A stretch of DNA of 64,000 nt, from the NCBI GenBank assembly GCA_964057225.1, contig OZ059898.1, positions 18,143,267 to 18,207,266 of the forward strand, read 5' to 3'. Under the pieces are notes generated by a model, which saw nothing but the letters and a program-made list of their open reading frames with translations, made no database searches and was not told where the DNA came from. The position numbers were made by a program, and so were the translations under genes. This DNA comes from Auanema rhodensis (taxonomy: Eukaryota; Nematoda; Chromadorea; Rhabditida; Rhabditidae). This document shows positions 1 through 10,155 of this stretch, one piece after another. Every line of letters starts with the position of its first letter. Within the stretch, counting starts at the first letter, position 1.

Positions 1-43
1 AAAAAGGAATCTAAAAACATCTACTTTTTGCTAAATTATTTTG

Positions 44-62
44 AAATTTTTTGAAAAAATTT
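44..62. repeat. A/T-tract dyad, present in almost every monomer
   Basis: AAATTTTTT at 44-52 and AAAAAATTT at 54-62 are exact reverse complements around one G. In many copies the G at 53 is preceded by C instead of T. The centre then reads TTTTTCGAAAAA, a perfect 12-base palindrome. The tract sits inside a wider ATTTTG/CAAAAT pair. It is missing in the copy starting at 6320, where a 25-base deletion removed it. Runs of A and T like this are expected to bend DNA or resist nucleosomes; that is family knowledge and was not measured here. Confidence 0.85.
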
Positions 63-85
63 TTGTCAAAATGTTTTTGGAAGCA

Positions 86-118
86 ATGTTGAGTGTACAT
101 GGAAACTCAACATACACT
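86..118. repeat. Nested hairpins with 9-bp and 6-bp arms, present in every monomer
   Basis: ATGTTGAGT at 86-94 and ACTCAACAT at 105-113 are exact reverse complements around a 10-base loop. A second pair interlocks with it: AGTGTA at 92-97 and TACACT at 113-118. Only one of the two can form fully in a given molecule, so they could be alternatives. The arms are nearly invariant through the array. Rare exceptions are near 1850 (GTGAAC), 20429 (TTCAG), 35876 (GTAAAT), 43969 (ACAGTA) and 46425 (ACATTA). Confidence 0.88.
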
Positions 119-165
119 AATGCATCATTTTTCAAACAATCATAACTAATTTTTGTATAAAGCGT

Positions 166-171
166 TTCTCA
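166..171 (+). promoter_or_regulatory. TATAAA motif, dimorphic across the array
   Basis: In the first copy the stretch before AGCG reads TATAAAG, a canonical TATA-box core. Roughly half of the monomers carry it. The others read TATTAAG (one A to T change), and a few read TATGAAG, TATTGAG or TACAAAG. The motif lies 26 to 31 bases before the long hairpin. Whether it drives transcription cannot be told from sequence: in a 69% A+T repeat it may be chance. I record it because the two states are maintained at similar frequency and travel with other subtype markers. Confidence 0.35.
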
Positions 172-174
172 ATG

Positions 175-194
175 TAGTATAGTGCATTCGATGC
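175..194 (+). promoter_or_regulatory. Pol III A-box-like and B-box-like motifs, juxtaposed
   Basis: TAGTATAGTG at 175-184 matches the first ten positions of the A-box pattern TRGYNNARNNGG but not its final GG. ATTCGATGC at 186-194 matches eight of nine positions of the B-box pattern GWTCRANNC. In tRNA genes the two boxes are tens of bases apart; here one base separates them. A run of five T at 198-202 follows and would terminate pol III. A working promoter is therefore unlikely, and the match may be coincidence or a remnant of a tRNA-like ancestor. The TCAAG subtype destroys the A-box-like part. Confidence 0.2.
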
Positions 195-196
195 GG

Positions 197-247
197 ATTT
201 TTAAGCTGCGTCGATCTGTGTTATCAGATTTGCGCTAGCTTAAAAAT
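197..247. repeat. Long imperfect hairpin in the monomer's G+C-rich core
   Basis: The outer arms ATTTTTAAGCT (197-207) and AGCTTAAAAAT (237-247) are exact 11-base reverse complements. Inside them GCG at 208-210 pairs with CGC at 233-235, leaving T236 as a bulge. Then TCG/TTG forms a weak 3x3 internal loop. ATCTG (214-218) pairs with CAGAT (225-229) around the 6-base loop TGTTAT. That makes 19 pairs in a 51-base element. Ten copies carry CAGATC in place of CAGATT, which adds one inner G-C pair (for example near 4793, 6198, 7225 and 9682). The loop changes to TATTAT in the GTATT subtype. The arms are almost unchanged through 64 kb; the copy at 16477 is an exception (GCTAACTT). Confidence 0.9.
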
Positions 248-264
248 GCACCGAGATATCAACT

Positions 265-286
265 GATATAAGTTCACACTTATATC
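265..286. repeat. Tight hairpin with 9-bp arms and a 4-base loop
   Basis: GATATAAGT (265-273) and ACTTATATC (278-286) are exact reverse complements around TCAC. About half of the copies (roughly 92 of 182 in my reading) have ACTTATTTC in the right arm. This breaks one pair while the left arm stays GATATAAGT. Three copies, starting at 11912, 14019 and 15073, have GAAATAAGT in the left arm. In the 14019 copy both arms carry the change, so pairing is perfect again. A GATATC palindrome lies just upstream at 255-260. Confidence 0.88.
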
Positions 287-350
287 CTCGATTTTCACCC
301 TGAAGAATTAATTTTTTCGTTGAAAAACATTTTCCATCGTGTTTGCCTTG

Positions 351-701
351 AAAAAAGGAATCTAAAAACATCTACTTTTTGCTAAATTATTTTGAAATTT
401 TTCGAAAAAATTTTTGTCAAAATGTTTTTGGAAGCAATGTTGAGTGTACATGGAAACTCAACATACACTAATGCATCATTTTTCAAACGATCATAACTAA
501 TTTTTGTATTAAGCGTTTCTCAATGTAGTATAGTGCATTCGATGCGGATTTTTAAGCTGCGTCGATCTGTGTTATCAGATTTGCGCTAGCTTAAAAATGC
601 ACCGAGATATCAACTGATATAAGTTCACACTTATATCCTCGATTTTCACCCTGAAGAATTAATTTTTTCGTTGAATAACATTGTCCATCGTCTTTGCCTT
701 G
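351..701 (+). repeat. Representative satellite monomer (second copy)
   Basis: This is a typical 351-base copy. I counted 57 C, 53 G and 12 CpG, giving about 31% G+C and a CpG observed/expected ratio near 1.3 to 1.4. The first 80 bases are A/T tracts and the G+C-richer middle spans offsets 180 to 260. It ends in a C/T-rich stretch before the next A6 tract. Stop codons occur in every frame of both strands within one monomer. Examples on the plus strand are TAA at offsets 12, 32 and 118, which fall in three different frames. On the minus strand stops are read from CTA at offsets 11, 21 and 31. It is therefore non-coding although 351 is a multiple of 3. I see no internal half-length repeat, so 351 is the basic unit and not a diverged dimer. 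Confidence 0.95.
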
Positions 702-2457
702 AAAAAAGGAATCTAAAAACATCTTCTTTTTGCTAAATTATTTTGAAATTTTTTGAAAAAAATTTTTGTCAAAATGTTTTTGGAAGCAATGTTGAGTGTA
801 CATGGAAACTCAACATACACTAATGCATCATTTTTCAAACGATCATAACTAATTTTTGTATAAAGCGTTTCTCAATGTAGTATAGTGCATTCGATGCGGA
901 TTTTTAAGCTGCGTCGATCTGTATTATCAGATTTGCGCTAGCTTAAAAATGCACCGAGATATCAACTGATATAAGTTCACACTTATATCCTCGATTTTCA
1001 CCCTGAAGAATTAATTTTTTTGTTGAATAACATTGTCCATCGTCTTTGCCTTGAAAAAAGGAATCTAAAAACATCTACTTTTTGCTAAATTATTTTGAAA
1101 TTTTTTGAAAAAATTTTTGTCAAAATGTTTTTGGAAGCAATGTTGAGTGTACATGGAAACTCAACATACACTAATGCATCATTTTTCAAACGATCATAAC
1201 TAATTTTTGTATAAAGCGTTTCTCAATGTAGTATAGTGCATTCGATGCGGATTTTTAAGCTGCGTCGATCTGTATTATCAGATTTGCGCTAGCTTAAAAA
1301 TGCACCGAGATATCAACTGATATAAGTTCACACTTATATCCTCGATTTTCACCCTGAAGAATTAATTTTTTTGTTGAAAAACATTGTCCATCGTGTTTGC
1401 CTTGAAAAAAGGAATCTAAAAACATCTACTTTTTGCTAAATTATTTTGAAATTTTTTGAAAAAATTTTTGTCAAAATGTTTTTGGAAGCAATGTTGAGTG
1501 TACATGGAAACTCAACATACACTAATGCATCATTTTTCAAACGATCATAACTAATTTTTGTATTAAGCGTTTCTCAAAGTAGTATAGTGCATTCGATGCG
1601 GATTTTTAAGCTGCGTCGATCTGTGTTATCAGATTTGCGCTAGCTTAAAAATGCACCGAGATATCAACTGATATAAGTTCACACTTATTTCCTCGATTTT
1701 CACCCTGAAGAATTAATTTTTTCGTTGAATAACATTGTCCATCGTCTTTGCCTTGAAAAAAGGAATCTAAAAACATCTACTTTCTGCTAAATTATTTTGA
1801 AATTTTTTGAAAAAATTTTTGTCAAAATGTTTTTGGAAGCAATGTTGAGTGAACATGGAAACTCAACATACACTAATGCATCATTTTTCGAACAATCATA
1901 ACTAATTTTTGTATTAAGCGTTTCTCAATGTAGTATAGTGCATTTGATGCGGATTTTTAAGCTGCGTCGATCTGTGTTATCAGATTTGCGCTAGCTTAAA
2001 AATGCACCGAGATATCAACTGATATAAGTTCACACTTATTTCCTCGATTTTCACCCTGAAGAATTAATTTTTTCGTTGAATAACATTGTCCATCGTCTTT
2101 GCCTTGAAAAAAGGAATCTAAAAACATCTTCTTTTTGCTAAATTATCTTGAAATTTTTTGAAAAAATTTTTGTCAAAATGTTTTTGGAAGCAATGTTGAG
2201 TGTACATGGAAACTCAACATACACTAATGCATCATTTTTCAAACGATCATAACTAATTTTTGTATAAAGCGTTTTTCAATGTAGTATAGTGCATTCGATG
2301 CGGATTTTTAAGCTGCGTCGATCTGTGTTATCAGATTTGCGCTAGCTTAAAAATGCACCGAGATATCAACTGATATAAGTTCACACTTATATCCTCGATT
2401 TTCACCCTGAAGAATTAATTTTTTCGTTGAATAACATTGTCCATCGTCTTTGCCTTG
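702..2457 (+). repeat. Five-monomer higher-order unit, first copy
   Basis: These five monomers correspond in order to the five starting at 2458, an offset of 1756. Shared order: a one-base-insertion copy with GTATT, a second GTATT copy, a CAAAG copy, a copy with CTTTCTG, and a copy with TTATCTTG. The fourth copy here is the most divergent, with GTGAAC, CGAACAATC and CATTTGATG that its partner lacks. Confidence 0.75.
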
Positions 2458-4213
2458 AAAAAAGGAATCTAAAAACATCTTCTTTTTGCTAAATTATTTT
2501 GAAATTTTTTGAAAAAACTTTTTGTCAAAATGTTTTTGGAAGCAATGTTGAGTGTACATGGAAACTCAACATACACTAATGCATCATTTTTCAAACGATC
2601 ATAACTAATTTTTGTATAAAGCGTTTCTCAATGTAGTATAGTGCATTCGATGCGGATTTTTAAGCTGCGTCGATCTGTATTATCAGATTTGCGCTAGCTT
2701 AAAAATGCACCGAGATATCAACTGATATAAGTTCACACTTATATCCTCGATTTTCACCCTGAAGAATTAATTTTTTTGTTGAATAACATTGTCCATCGTC
2801 TTTGCCTTGAAAAAAGGAATCTAAAAACATCTACTTTTTGCTAAATTATTTTGAAATTTTTTGAAAAAATTTTTGTCAAAATGTTTTTGGAAGCAATGTT
2901 GAGTGTACATGGAAACTCAACATACACTAATGCATCATTTTTCAAACGATCATAACTAATTTTTGTATAAAGCGTTTCTCAATGTAGTATAGTGCATTCG
3001 ATGCGGATTTTTAAGCTGCGTCGATCTGTATTATCAGATTTGCGCTAGCTTAAAAATGCACCGAGATATCAACTGATATAAGTTCACACTTATATCCTCG
3101 ATTTTCACCCTGAAGAATTAATTTTTTTGTTGAAAAACATTGTCCATCGTGTTTGCCTTAAAAAAAGGAATCTAAAAACATCTACTTTTTGCTAAATTAT
3201 TTTGAAATTTTTTGAAAAAATTTTTGTCAAAATGTTTTTGGAAGCAATGTTGAGTGTACATGGAAACTCAACATACACTAATGCATCATTTTTCAAACGA
3301 TCATAACTAATTTTTGTATTAAGCGTTTCTCAAAGTAGTATAGTGCATTCGATGCGGATTTTTAAGCTGCGTCGATCTGTGTTATCAGATTTGCGCTAGC
3401 TTAAAAATGCACCGAGATATCAACTGATATAAGTTCACACTTATTTCCTCGATTTTCACCCTGAAGAATTAATTTTTTCGTTGAATAACATTGTCCATCG
3501 TCTTTGCCTTGAAAAAAGGAATCTAAAAACATCTACTTTCTGCTAAATTATTTTGAAATTTTTTGAAAAAATTTTTGTCAAAATGTTTTTGGAAGCAATG
3601 TTGAGTGTACATGGAAACTCAACATACACTAATGCATCATTTTTCAAACGATCATAACTAATTTTTGTATAAAGCGTTTTTCAATGTAGTATAGTGCATT
3701 CGATGCGGATTTTTAAGCTGCGTCGATCTGTGTTATCAGATTTGCGCTAGCTTAAAAATGCACCGAGATATCAACTGATATAAGTTCACACTTATTTCCT
3801 CGATTTTCACCCTGAAGAATTAATTTTTTCGTTGAATAACATTGTCCATCGTCTTTGCCTTGAAAAAAGGAATCTAAAAACATCTTCTTTTTGCTAAATT
3901 ATCTTGAAATTTTTTGAAAAAATTTTTGTCAAAATGTTTTTGGAAGCAATGTTGAGTGTACATGGAAACTCAACATACACTAATGCATCATTTTTCAAAC
4001 GATCATAACTAATTTTTGTATAAAGCGTTTTTCAATGTAGTATAGTGCATTCGATGCGGATTTTTAAGCTGCGTCGATCTGTGTTATCAGATTTGCGCTA
4101 GCTTAAAAATGCACCGAGATATCAACTGATATAAGTTCACACTTATATCCTCGATTTTCACCCTGAAGAATTAATTTTTTCGTTGAATAACATTGTCCAT
4201 CGTCTTTGCCTTG
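2458..4213 (+). repeat. Five-monomer higher-order unit, second copy
   Basis: Partner of the block starting at 702. The insertion in its first monomer reads A6-C-T5 where the partner has A7-T5, a one-base difference after duplication. Its second monomer ends CCTTA instead of CCTTG. Confidence 0.75.
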
Positions 4214-5266
4214 AAAAAAGGAATCTAAAAACATCTACTTTTTGCTAAATTATTTTGAAATTTTTTGAAAAAATTTTTGTCAAAATGTTTTTGGAAGCAA
4301 TGTTGAGTGTACATGGAAACTCAACATACACTAATGCATCATTTTTCAAACGATCATAACTAATTTTTGTATTAAGCGTTTCTCAAAGTAGTATAGTGCA
4401 TTCGATGCGGATTTTTAAGCTGCGTCGATCTGTGTTATCAGATTTGCGCTAGCTTAAAAATGCACCGAGATATCAACTGATATAAGTTCACACTTATTTC
4501 CTCGATTTTCACCCTGAAGAATTAATTTTTTCGTTGAATAACATTGTCCATCGTCTTTGCCTTGAAAAAAGGAATCTAAAAACATCTACTTTTTGCTAAA
4601 TTATTTTGAAATTTTTTGAAAAAATTTTTGTCAAAATGTTTTTGGAAGCAATGTTGAGTGTACATGGAAACTCAACATACACTAATGCATCATTTTTCAA
4701 ACGATCATAACTAATTTTTGTATTAAGCGTTTCTCAAAGTAGTATAGTGCATTCGATGCGGATTTTTAAGCTGCGTCGATCTGTGTTATCAGATCTGCGC
4801 TAGCTTAAAAATGCACCGAGATATCAACTGATATAAGTTCACACTTATTTCCTCGATTTTCACCCTGAAGAATTAATTTTTTCGTTGAATAACATTGTCC
4901 ATCGTCTTTGCCTTGAAAAAAGGAATCTAAAAACATCTACTTTTTGCTAAATTATTTTGAAATTTTTTGAAAAAATTTTTGTCAAAATGTTTTTGGAAGC
5001 AATGTTGAGTGTACATGGAAACTCAACATACACTAATGCATCATTTTTCAAACGATCATAACTAATTTTTGTATAAAGCGTTTTTCAATGTAGTATAGTG
5101 CATTCGATGCGGATTTTTAAGCTGCGTCGATCTGTGTTATCAGATTTGCGCTAGCTTAAAAATGCACCGAGATATCAACTGATATAAGTTCACACTTATT
5201 TCCTCGATTTTCACCCTGAAGAATTAATTTTTTCGTTGAATAACATTGTCCATCGTCTTTGCCTTG
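4214..5266 (+). repeat. Three-monomer block repeated at a four-monomer offset, first copy
   Basis: Order: CAAAG copy, CAAAG copy with CAGATCTG, ATAAAG/TTTTTC copy. The same order recurs from 5618. The monomer between the two blocks (5267) is a repeat of the third type. Confidence 0.65.
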
Positions 5267-5617
5267 AAAAAAGGAATCTAAAAACATCTACTTTTTGCTA
5301 AATTATTTTGAAATTTTTTGAAAAAATTTTTGTCAAAATGTTTTTGGAAGCAATGTTGAGTGTACATGGAAACTCAACATACACTAATGCATCATTTTTC
5401 AAACGATCATAACTAATTTTTGTATAAAGCGTTTTTCAATGTAGTATAGTGCATTCGATGCGGATTTTTAAGCTGCGTCGATCTGTGTTATCAGATTTGC
5501 GCTAGCTTAAAAATGCACCGAGATATCAACTGATATAAGTTCACACTTATTTCCTCGATTTTCACCCTGAAGAATTAATTTTTTCGTTGAATAACATTGT
5601 CCATCGTCTTTGCCTTG

Positions 5618-6645
5618 AAAAAAGGAATCTAAAAACATCTACTTTTTGCTAAATTATTTTGAAATTTTTTGAAAAAATTTTTGTCAAAATGTTTTTGGAA
5701 GCAATGTTGAGTGTACATGGAAACTCAACATACACTAATGCATCATTTTTCAAACGATCATAACTAATTTTTGTATTAAGCGTTTCTCAAAGTAGTATAG
5801 TGCATTCGATGCGGATTTTTAAGCTGCGTCGATCTGTGTTATCAGATTTGCGCTAGCTTAAAAATGCACCGAGATATCAACTGATATAAGTTCACACTTA
5901 TTTCCTCGATTTTCACCCTGAAGAATTAATTTTTTCGTTGAATAACATTGTCCATCGTCTTTGCCTTGAAAAAAGGAATCTAAAAACATCTACTTTTTGC
6001 TAAATTATTTTGAAATTTTTTGAAAAAATTTTTGTCAAAATGTTTTTGGAAGCAATGTTGAGTGTACATGGAAACTCAACATACACTAATGCATCATTTT
6101 TCAAACGATCATAACTAATTTTTGTATTAAGCGTTTCTCAAAGTAGTATAGTGCATTCGATGCGGATTTTTAAGCTGCGTCGATCTGTGTTATCAGATCT
6201 GCGCTAGCTTAAAAATGCACCGAGATATCAACTGATATAAGTTCACACTTATTTCCTCGATTTTCACCCTGAAGAATTAATTTTTTCGTTGAATAACATT
6301 GTCCATCGTCTTTGCCTTGAAAAAAGGAATCTAAAAACATCTACTTTTTGCTAAATTATTTTGAAATGTTTTTGGAAGCAATGTTGAGTGTACATGGAAA
6401 CTCAACATACACTAATGCATCATTTTTCAAACGATCATAACTAATTTTTGTATAAAGCGTTTTTCAATGTAGTATAGTGCATTCGATGCGGATTTTTAAG
6501 CTGCGTCGATCTGTGTTATCAGATTTGCGCTAGCTTAAAAATGCACCGAGATATCAACTGATATAAGTTCACACTTATTTCCTCGATTTTCACCCTGAAG
6601 AATTAATTTTTTCGTTGAATAACATTGTCCATCGTCTTTGCCTTG
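5618..6645 (+). repeat. Three-monomer block repeated at a four-monomer offset, second copy
   Basis: Partner of 4214-5266. It is 25 bases shorter only because its third monomer has an internal deletion, which must postdate the duplication if the pairing is right. Confidence 0.65.
6320..6645 (+). repeat. Truncated monomer of 326 bases (25-bp internal deletion)
   Basis: This is the only copy with a large length change. Twenty-five bases covering the A/T dyad are missing, so the sequence passes straight from TTGAAA to TGTTTTTGG. The four bases AAAT at 6364-6367 occur at both ends of the lost segment in intact copies. That fits slippage or microhomology-mediated loss. The rest of the monomer, including the three other dyads, is intact. 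It has not been amplified elsewhere in the window. Confidence 0.92.
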
Positions 6646-7698
6646 AAAAAAGGAATCTAAAAACATCTTCTTTTTGCTAAATTATCTTGAAATTTTTTGA
6701 AAAAATTTTTGTCAAAATGTTTTTGGAAGCAATGTTGAGTGTACATGGAAACTCAACATACACTAATGCATCATTTTTCAAACGATCATAACTAATTTTT
6801 GTATAAAGCGTTTTTTAATGTAGTATAGTGCATTCGATGCAGATTTTTAAGCTGCGTCGATCTGTGTTATCAGATTTGCGCTAGCTTAAAAATGCACCGA
6901 GATATCAACTGATATAAGTTCACACTTATTTCCTCGATTTTCACCCTGAAGAATTAATTTTTTCGTTGAATAACATTGTCCATCGTCTTTGCCTTGAAAA
7001 AAGGAATCTAAAAACATCTACTTTTTGCTAAATTATTTTGAAATTTTTTGAAAAAATTTTTGTCAAAATGTTTTTGGAAGCAATGTTGAGTGTACATGGA
7101 AACTCAACATACACTAATGCATCATTTTTCAAACGATCATAACTGATTTTTGTATTAAGCGTTTCTCAAAGTAGTATAGTGCATTCGATGCGGATTTTTA
7201 AGCTGCGTCGATCTGTGTTATCAGATCTGCGCTAGCTTAAAAATGCACCGAGATATCAACTGATATAAGTTCACACTTATTTCCTCGATTTTCACCCTGA
7301 AGAATTAATTTTTTCGTTGAATAACATTGTCCATCGTCTTTGCCTTGAAAAAAGGAATCTAAAAACATCTACTTTTTGCTAAATTATTTTGAAATTTTTT
7401 GAAAAAATTTTTGTCAAAATGTTTTTGGAAGCAATGTTGAGTGTACATGGAAACTCAACATACACTAATGCATCATTTTTCAAACGATCATAACTAATTT
7501 TTGTATAAAGCGTTTTTCAATGTAGTATAGTGCATTCGATGCGGATTTTTAAGCTGCGTCGATCTGTGTTATCAGATTTGCGCTAGCTTAAAAATGCACC
7601 GAGATATCAACTGATATAAGTTCACACTTATTTCCTCGATTTTCACCCTGAAGAATTAATTTTTTCGTTGAATAACATTGTCCATCGTCTTTGCCTTG
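6646..7698 (+). repeat. Three-monomer block repeated at 10156
   Basis: Order: a TTATCTTG copy with GATGCAGAT, a CAAAG copy with CAGATCTG, and an ATAAAG/TTTTTC copy. The same order starts at 10156, an exact offset of 3510 (ten monomers). The second monomer here has a private AACTGATTT. Confidence 0.6.
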
Positions 7699-8751
7699 AA
7701 AAAAGGAATCTAAAAACATCTACTTTTTGCTAAATTATTTTGAAATTTTTTGAAAAAATTTTTGTCAAAATGTTTTTGGAAGCAATGTTGAGTGTACATG
7801 GAAACTCAACATACACTAATGCATCATTTTTCAAACGATCATAACTAATTTTTGTATAAAGCGTTTTTCAATGTAGTATAGTGCATTCGATGCGGATTTT
7901 TAAGCTGCGTCGATCTGTGTAATCAGATTTGCGCTAGCTTAAAAATGCACCGAGATATCAACTGATATAAGTTCACACTTATTTCCTCGATTTTCACCCT
8001 GAAGAATTAATTTTTTCGTTGAATAACATTGTCCATCGTCTTTGCCTTGAAAAAAGGAATCTAAAAACATCTTCTTTTTGCTAAATTATCTTGAAATTTT
8101 TTGAAAAAATTTTTGTCAAAATGTTTTTGGAAGCAATGTTGAGTGTACATGGAAACTCAACATACACTAATGCATCATTTTTCAAACGATCATAACTAAT
8201 TTTTGTATAAAGCGTTTTTCAATGTAGTATAGTGCATTCGATGCGGATTTTTAAGCTGCGTCGATCTGTGTTATCAGATTTGCGCTAGCTTAAAAATGCA
8301 CCGAGATATCAACTGATATAAGTTCACACTTATTTCCTCGATTTTCACCCTGAAGAATTAATTTTTTCGTTGAATAACATTGTCCATCGTCTTTGCCTTG
8401 AAAAAAGGAATCTAAAAACATCTACTTTTTGCTAAATTATTTTGAAATTTTTTGAAAAAATTTTTGTCAAAATGTTTTTGGAAGCAATGTTGAGTGTACA
8501 TGGAAACTCAACATACACTAATGCATCATTTTTCAAACGATCATAACTAATTTTTGTATAAAGCGTTTTTCAATGTAGTATAGTGCATTCGATGCGGATT
8601 TTTAAGCTGCGTCGATCTGTGTTATCAGATTTGCGCTAGCTTAAAAATGCACCGAGATATCAACTGATATAAGTTCACACTTATTTCCTCGATTTTCACC
8701 CTGAAGAATTAATTTTTTCGTTGAATAACATTGTCCATCGTCTTTGCCTTG

Positions 8752-9102
8752 AAAAAAGGAATCTAAAAACATCTACTTTTTGCTAAATTATTTTGAAATT
8801 TTTTGAAAAAAGTTTTGTCAAAATGTTTTTGGAAGCAATGTTGAGTGTACATGGAAACTCAACATACACTAATGCATTATTTTTCAAACGATCATAACTA
8901 ATTTTTGTATTAAGCGTTTCTCAATGTAGTATATTGCATTCGATGCGGATTTTTAAGCTGCGTCGATCTGTGTTATCAGATTTGCGCTAGCTTAAAAATG
9001 CACCGAGATATCAACTGATATAAGTTCACACTTATATCCTCGATTTTCACCCTGAAGAATTAATTTTTTCGTTGAATAACATTGTCCATCGTCTTTGCCT
9101 TG
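8752..9102 (+). repeat. Rare subtype monomer shared with 21040
   Basis: This copy combines AAAAAAGTTTTG, GCATTAT and ATATTGC. The same three-mark combination occurs once more, in the copy at 21040, 35 monomers away. It is out of place in domain A, where no neighbour shares the marks. Confidence 0.75.
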
Positions 9103-10155
9103 AAAAAAGGAATCTAAAAACATCTTCTTTTTGCTAAATTATTTTGAAATTTTTTGAAAAAATTTTTGTCAAAATGTTTTTGGAAGCAATGTTGAGTGTA
9201 CATGGAAACTCAACATACACTAATGCATCATTTTTCAAACGATCATAACTAATTTTTGTATAAAGCGTTTTTCAATGTAGTATAGTGCATTCGATGCGGA
9301 TTTTTAAGCTGCGTCGATCTGTGTTATCAGATTTGCGCTAGCTTAAAAATGCACCGAGATATCAACTGATATAAGTTCACACTTATTTCCTCGATTTTCA
9401 CCCTGAAGAATTAATTTTTTCGTTGAATAACATTGTCCATCGTCTTTGCCTTGAAAAAAGGAATCTAAAAACATCTACTTTTTGCTAAATTATTTTGAAA
9501 TTTTTTGAAAAAATTTTTGTCAAAATGTTTTTGGAAGCAATGTTGAGTGTACATGGAAACTCAACATACACTAATGCATCATTTTTCAAACGATCATAAC
9601 TAATTTTTGTATTAAGCGTTTCTCAAAGTAGTATAGTGCATTCGATGCGGATTTTTAAGCTGCGTCGATCTGTGTTATCAGATCTGCGCTAGCTTAAAAA
9701 TGCACCGAGATATCAACTGATATAAGTTCACACTTATTTCCTCGATTTTCACCCTGAAGAATTAATTTTTTCGTTGAATAACATTGTCCATCGTCTTTTC
9801 CTTGAAAAAAGGAATCTAAAAACATCTACTTTTTGCTAAATTATTTTGAAATTTTTTGAAAAAATTTTTGTCAAAATGTTTTTGGAAGCAATGTTGAGTG
9901 TACATGGAAACTCAACATACACTAATGCATCATTTTTCAAACGATCATAACTAATTTTTGTATAAAGCGTTTTTCAATGTAGTATAGTGCATTCGATGCG
10001 GATTTTTAAGCTGCGTCGATCTGTGTTATCAGATTTGCGCTAGCTTAAAAATGCACCGAGATATCAACTGATATAAGTTCACACTTATTTCCTCGATTTT
10101 CACCCTGAAGAATTAATTTTTTCGTTGAATAACATTGTCCATCGTCTTTGCCTTG

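Noticed and set aside
197-286. Hammerhead ribozyme, as carried by some animal satellites
   Set aside because: No CTGATGA core with a partner GAAA in the right layout on either strand. The nearest stretch reads CTGATATA.
315-331. True CENP-B box
   Set aside because: Only 10 or 11 of 17 positions match, and the required CGGG is missing in all copies.
1-351. Monomer as a diverged dimer of two units of about 175 bases, which would match two nucleosomes
   Set aside because: I see no similarity between the two halves. The dinucleosome length match alone is not evidence.
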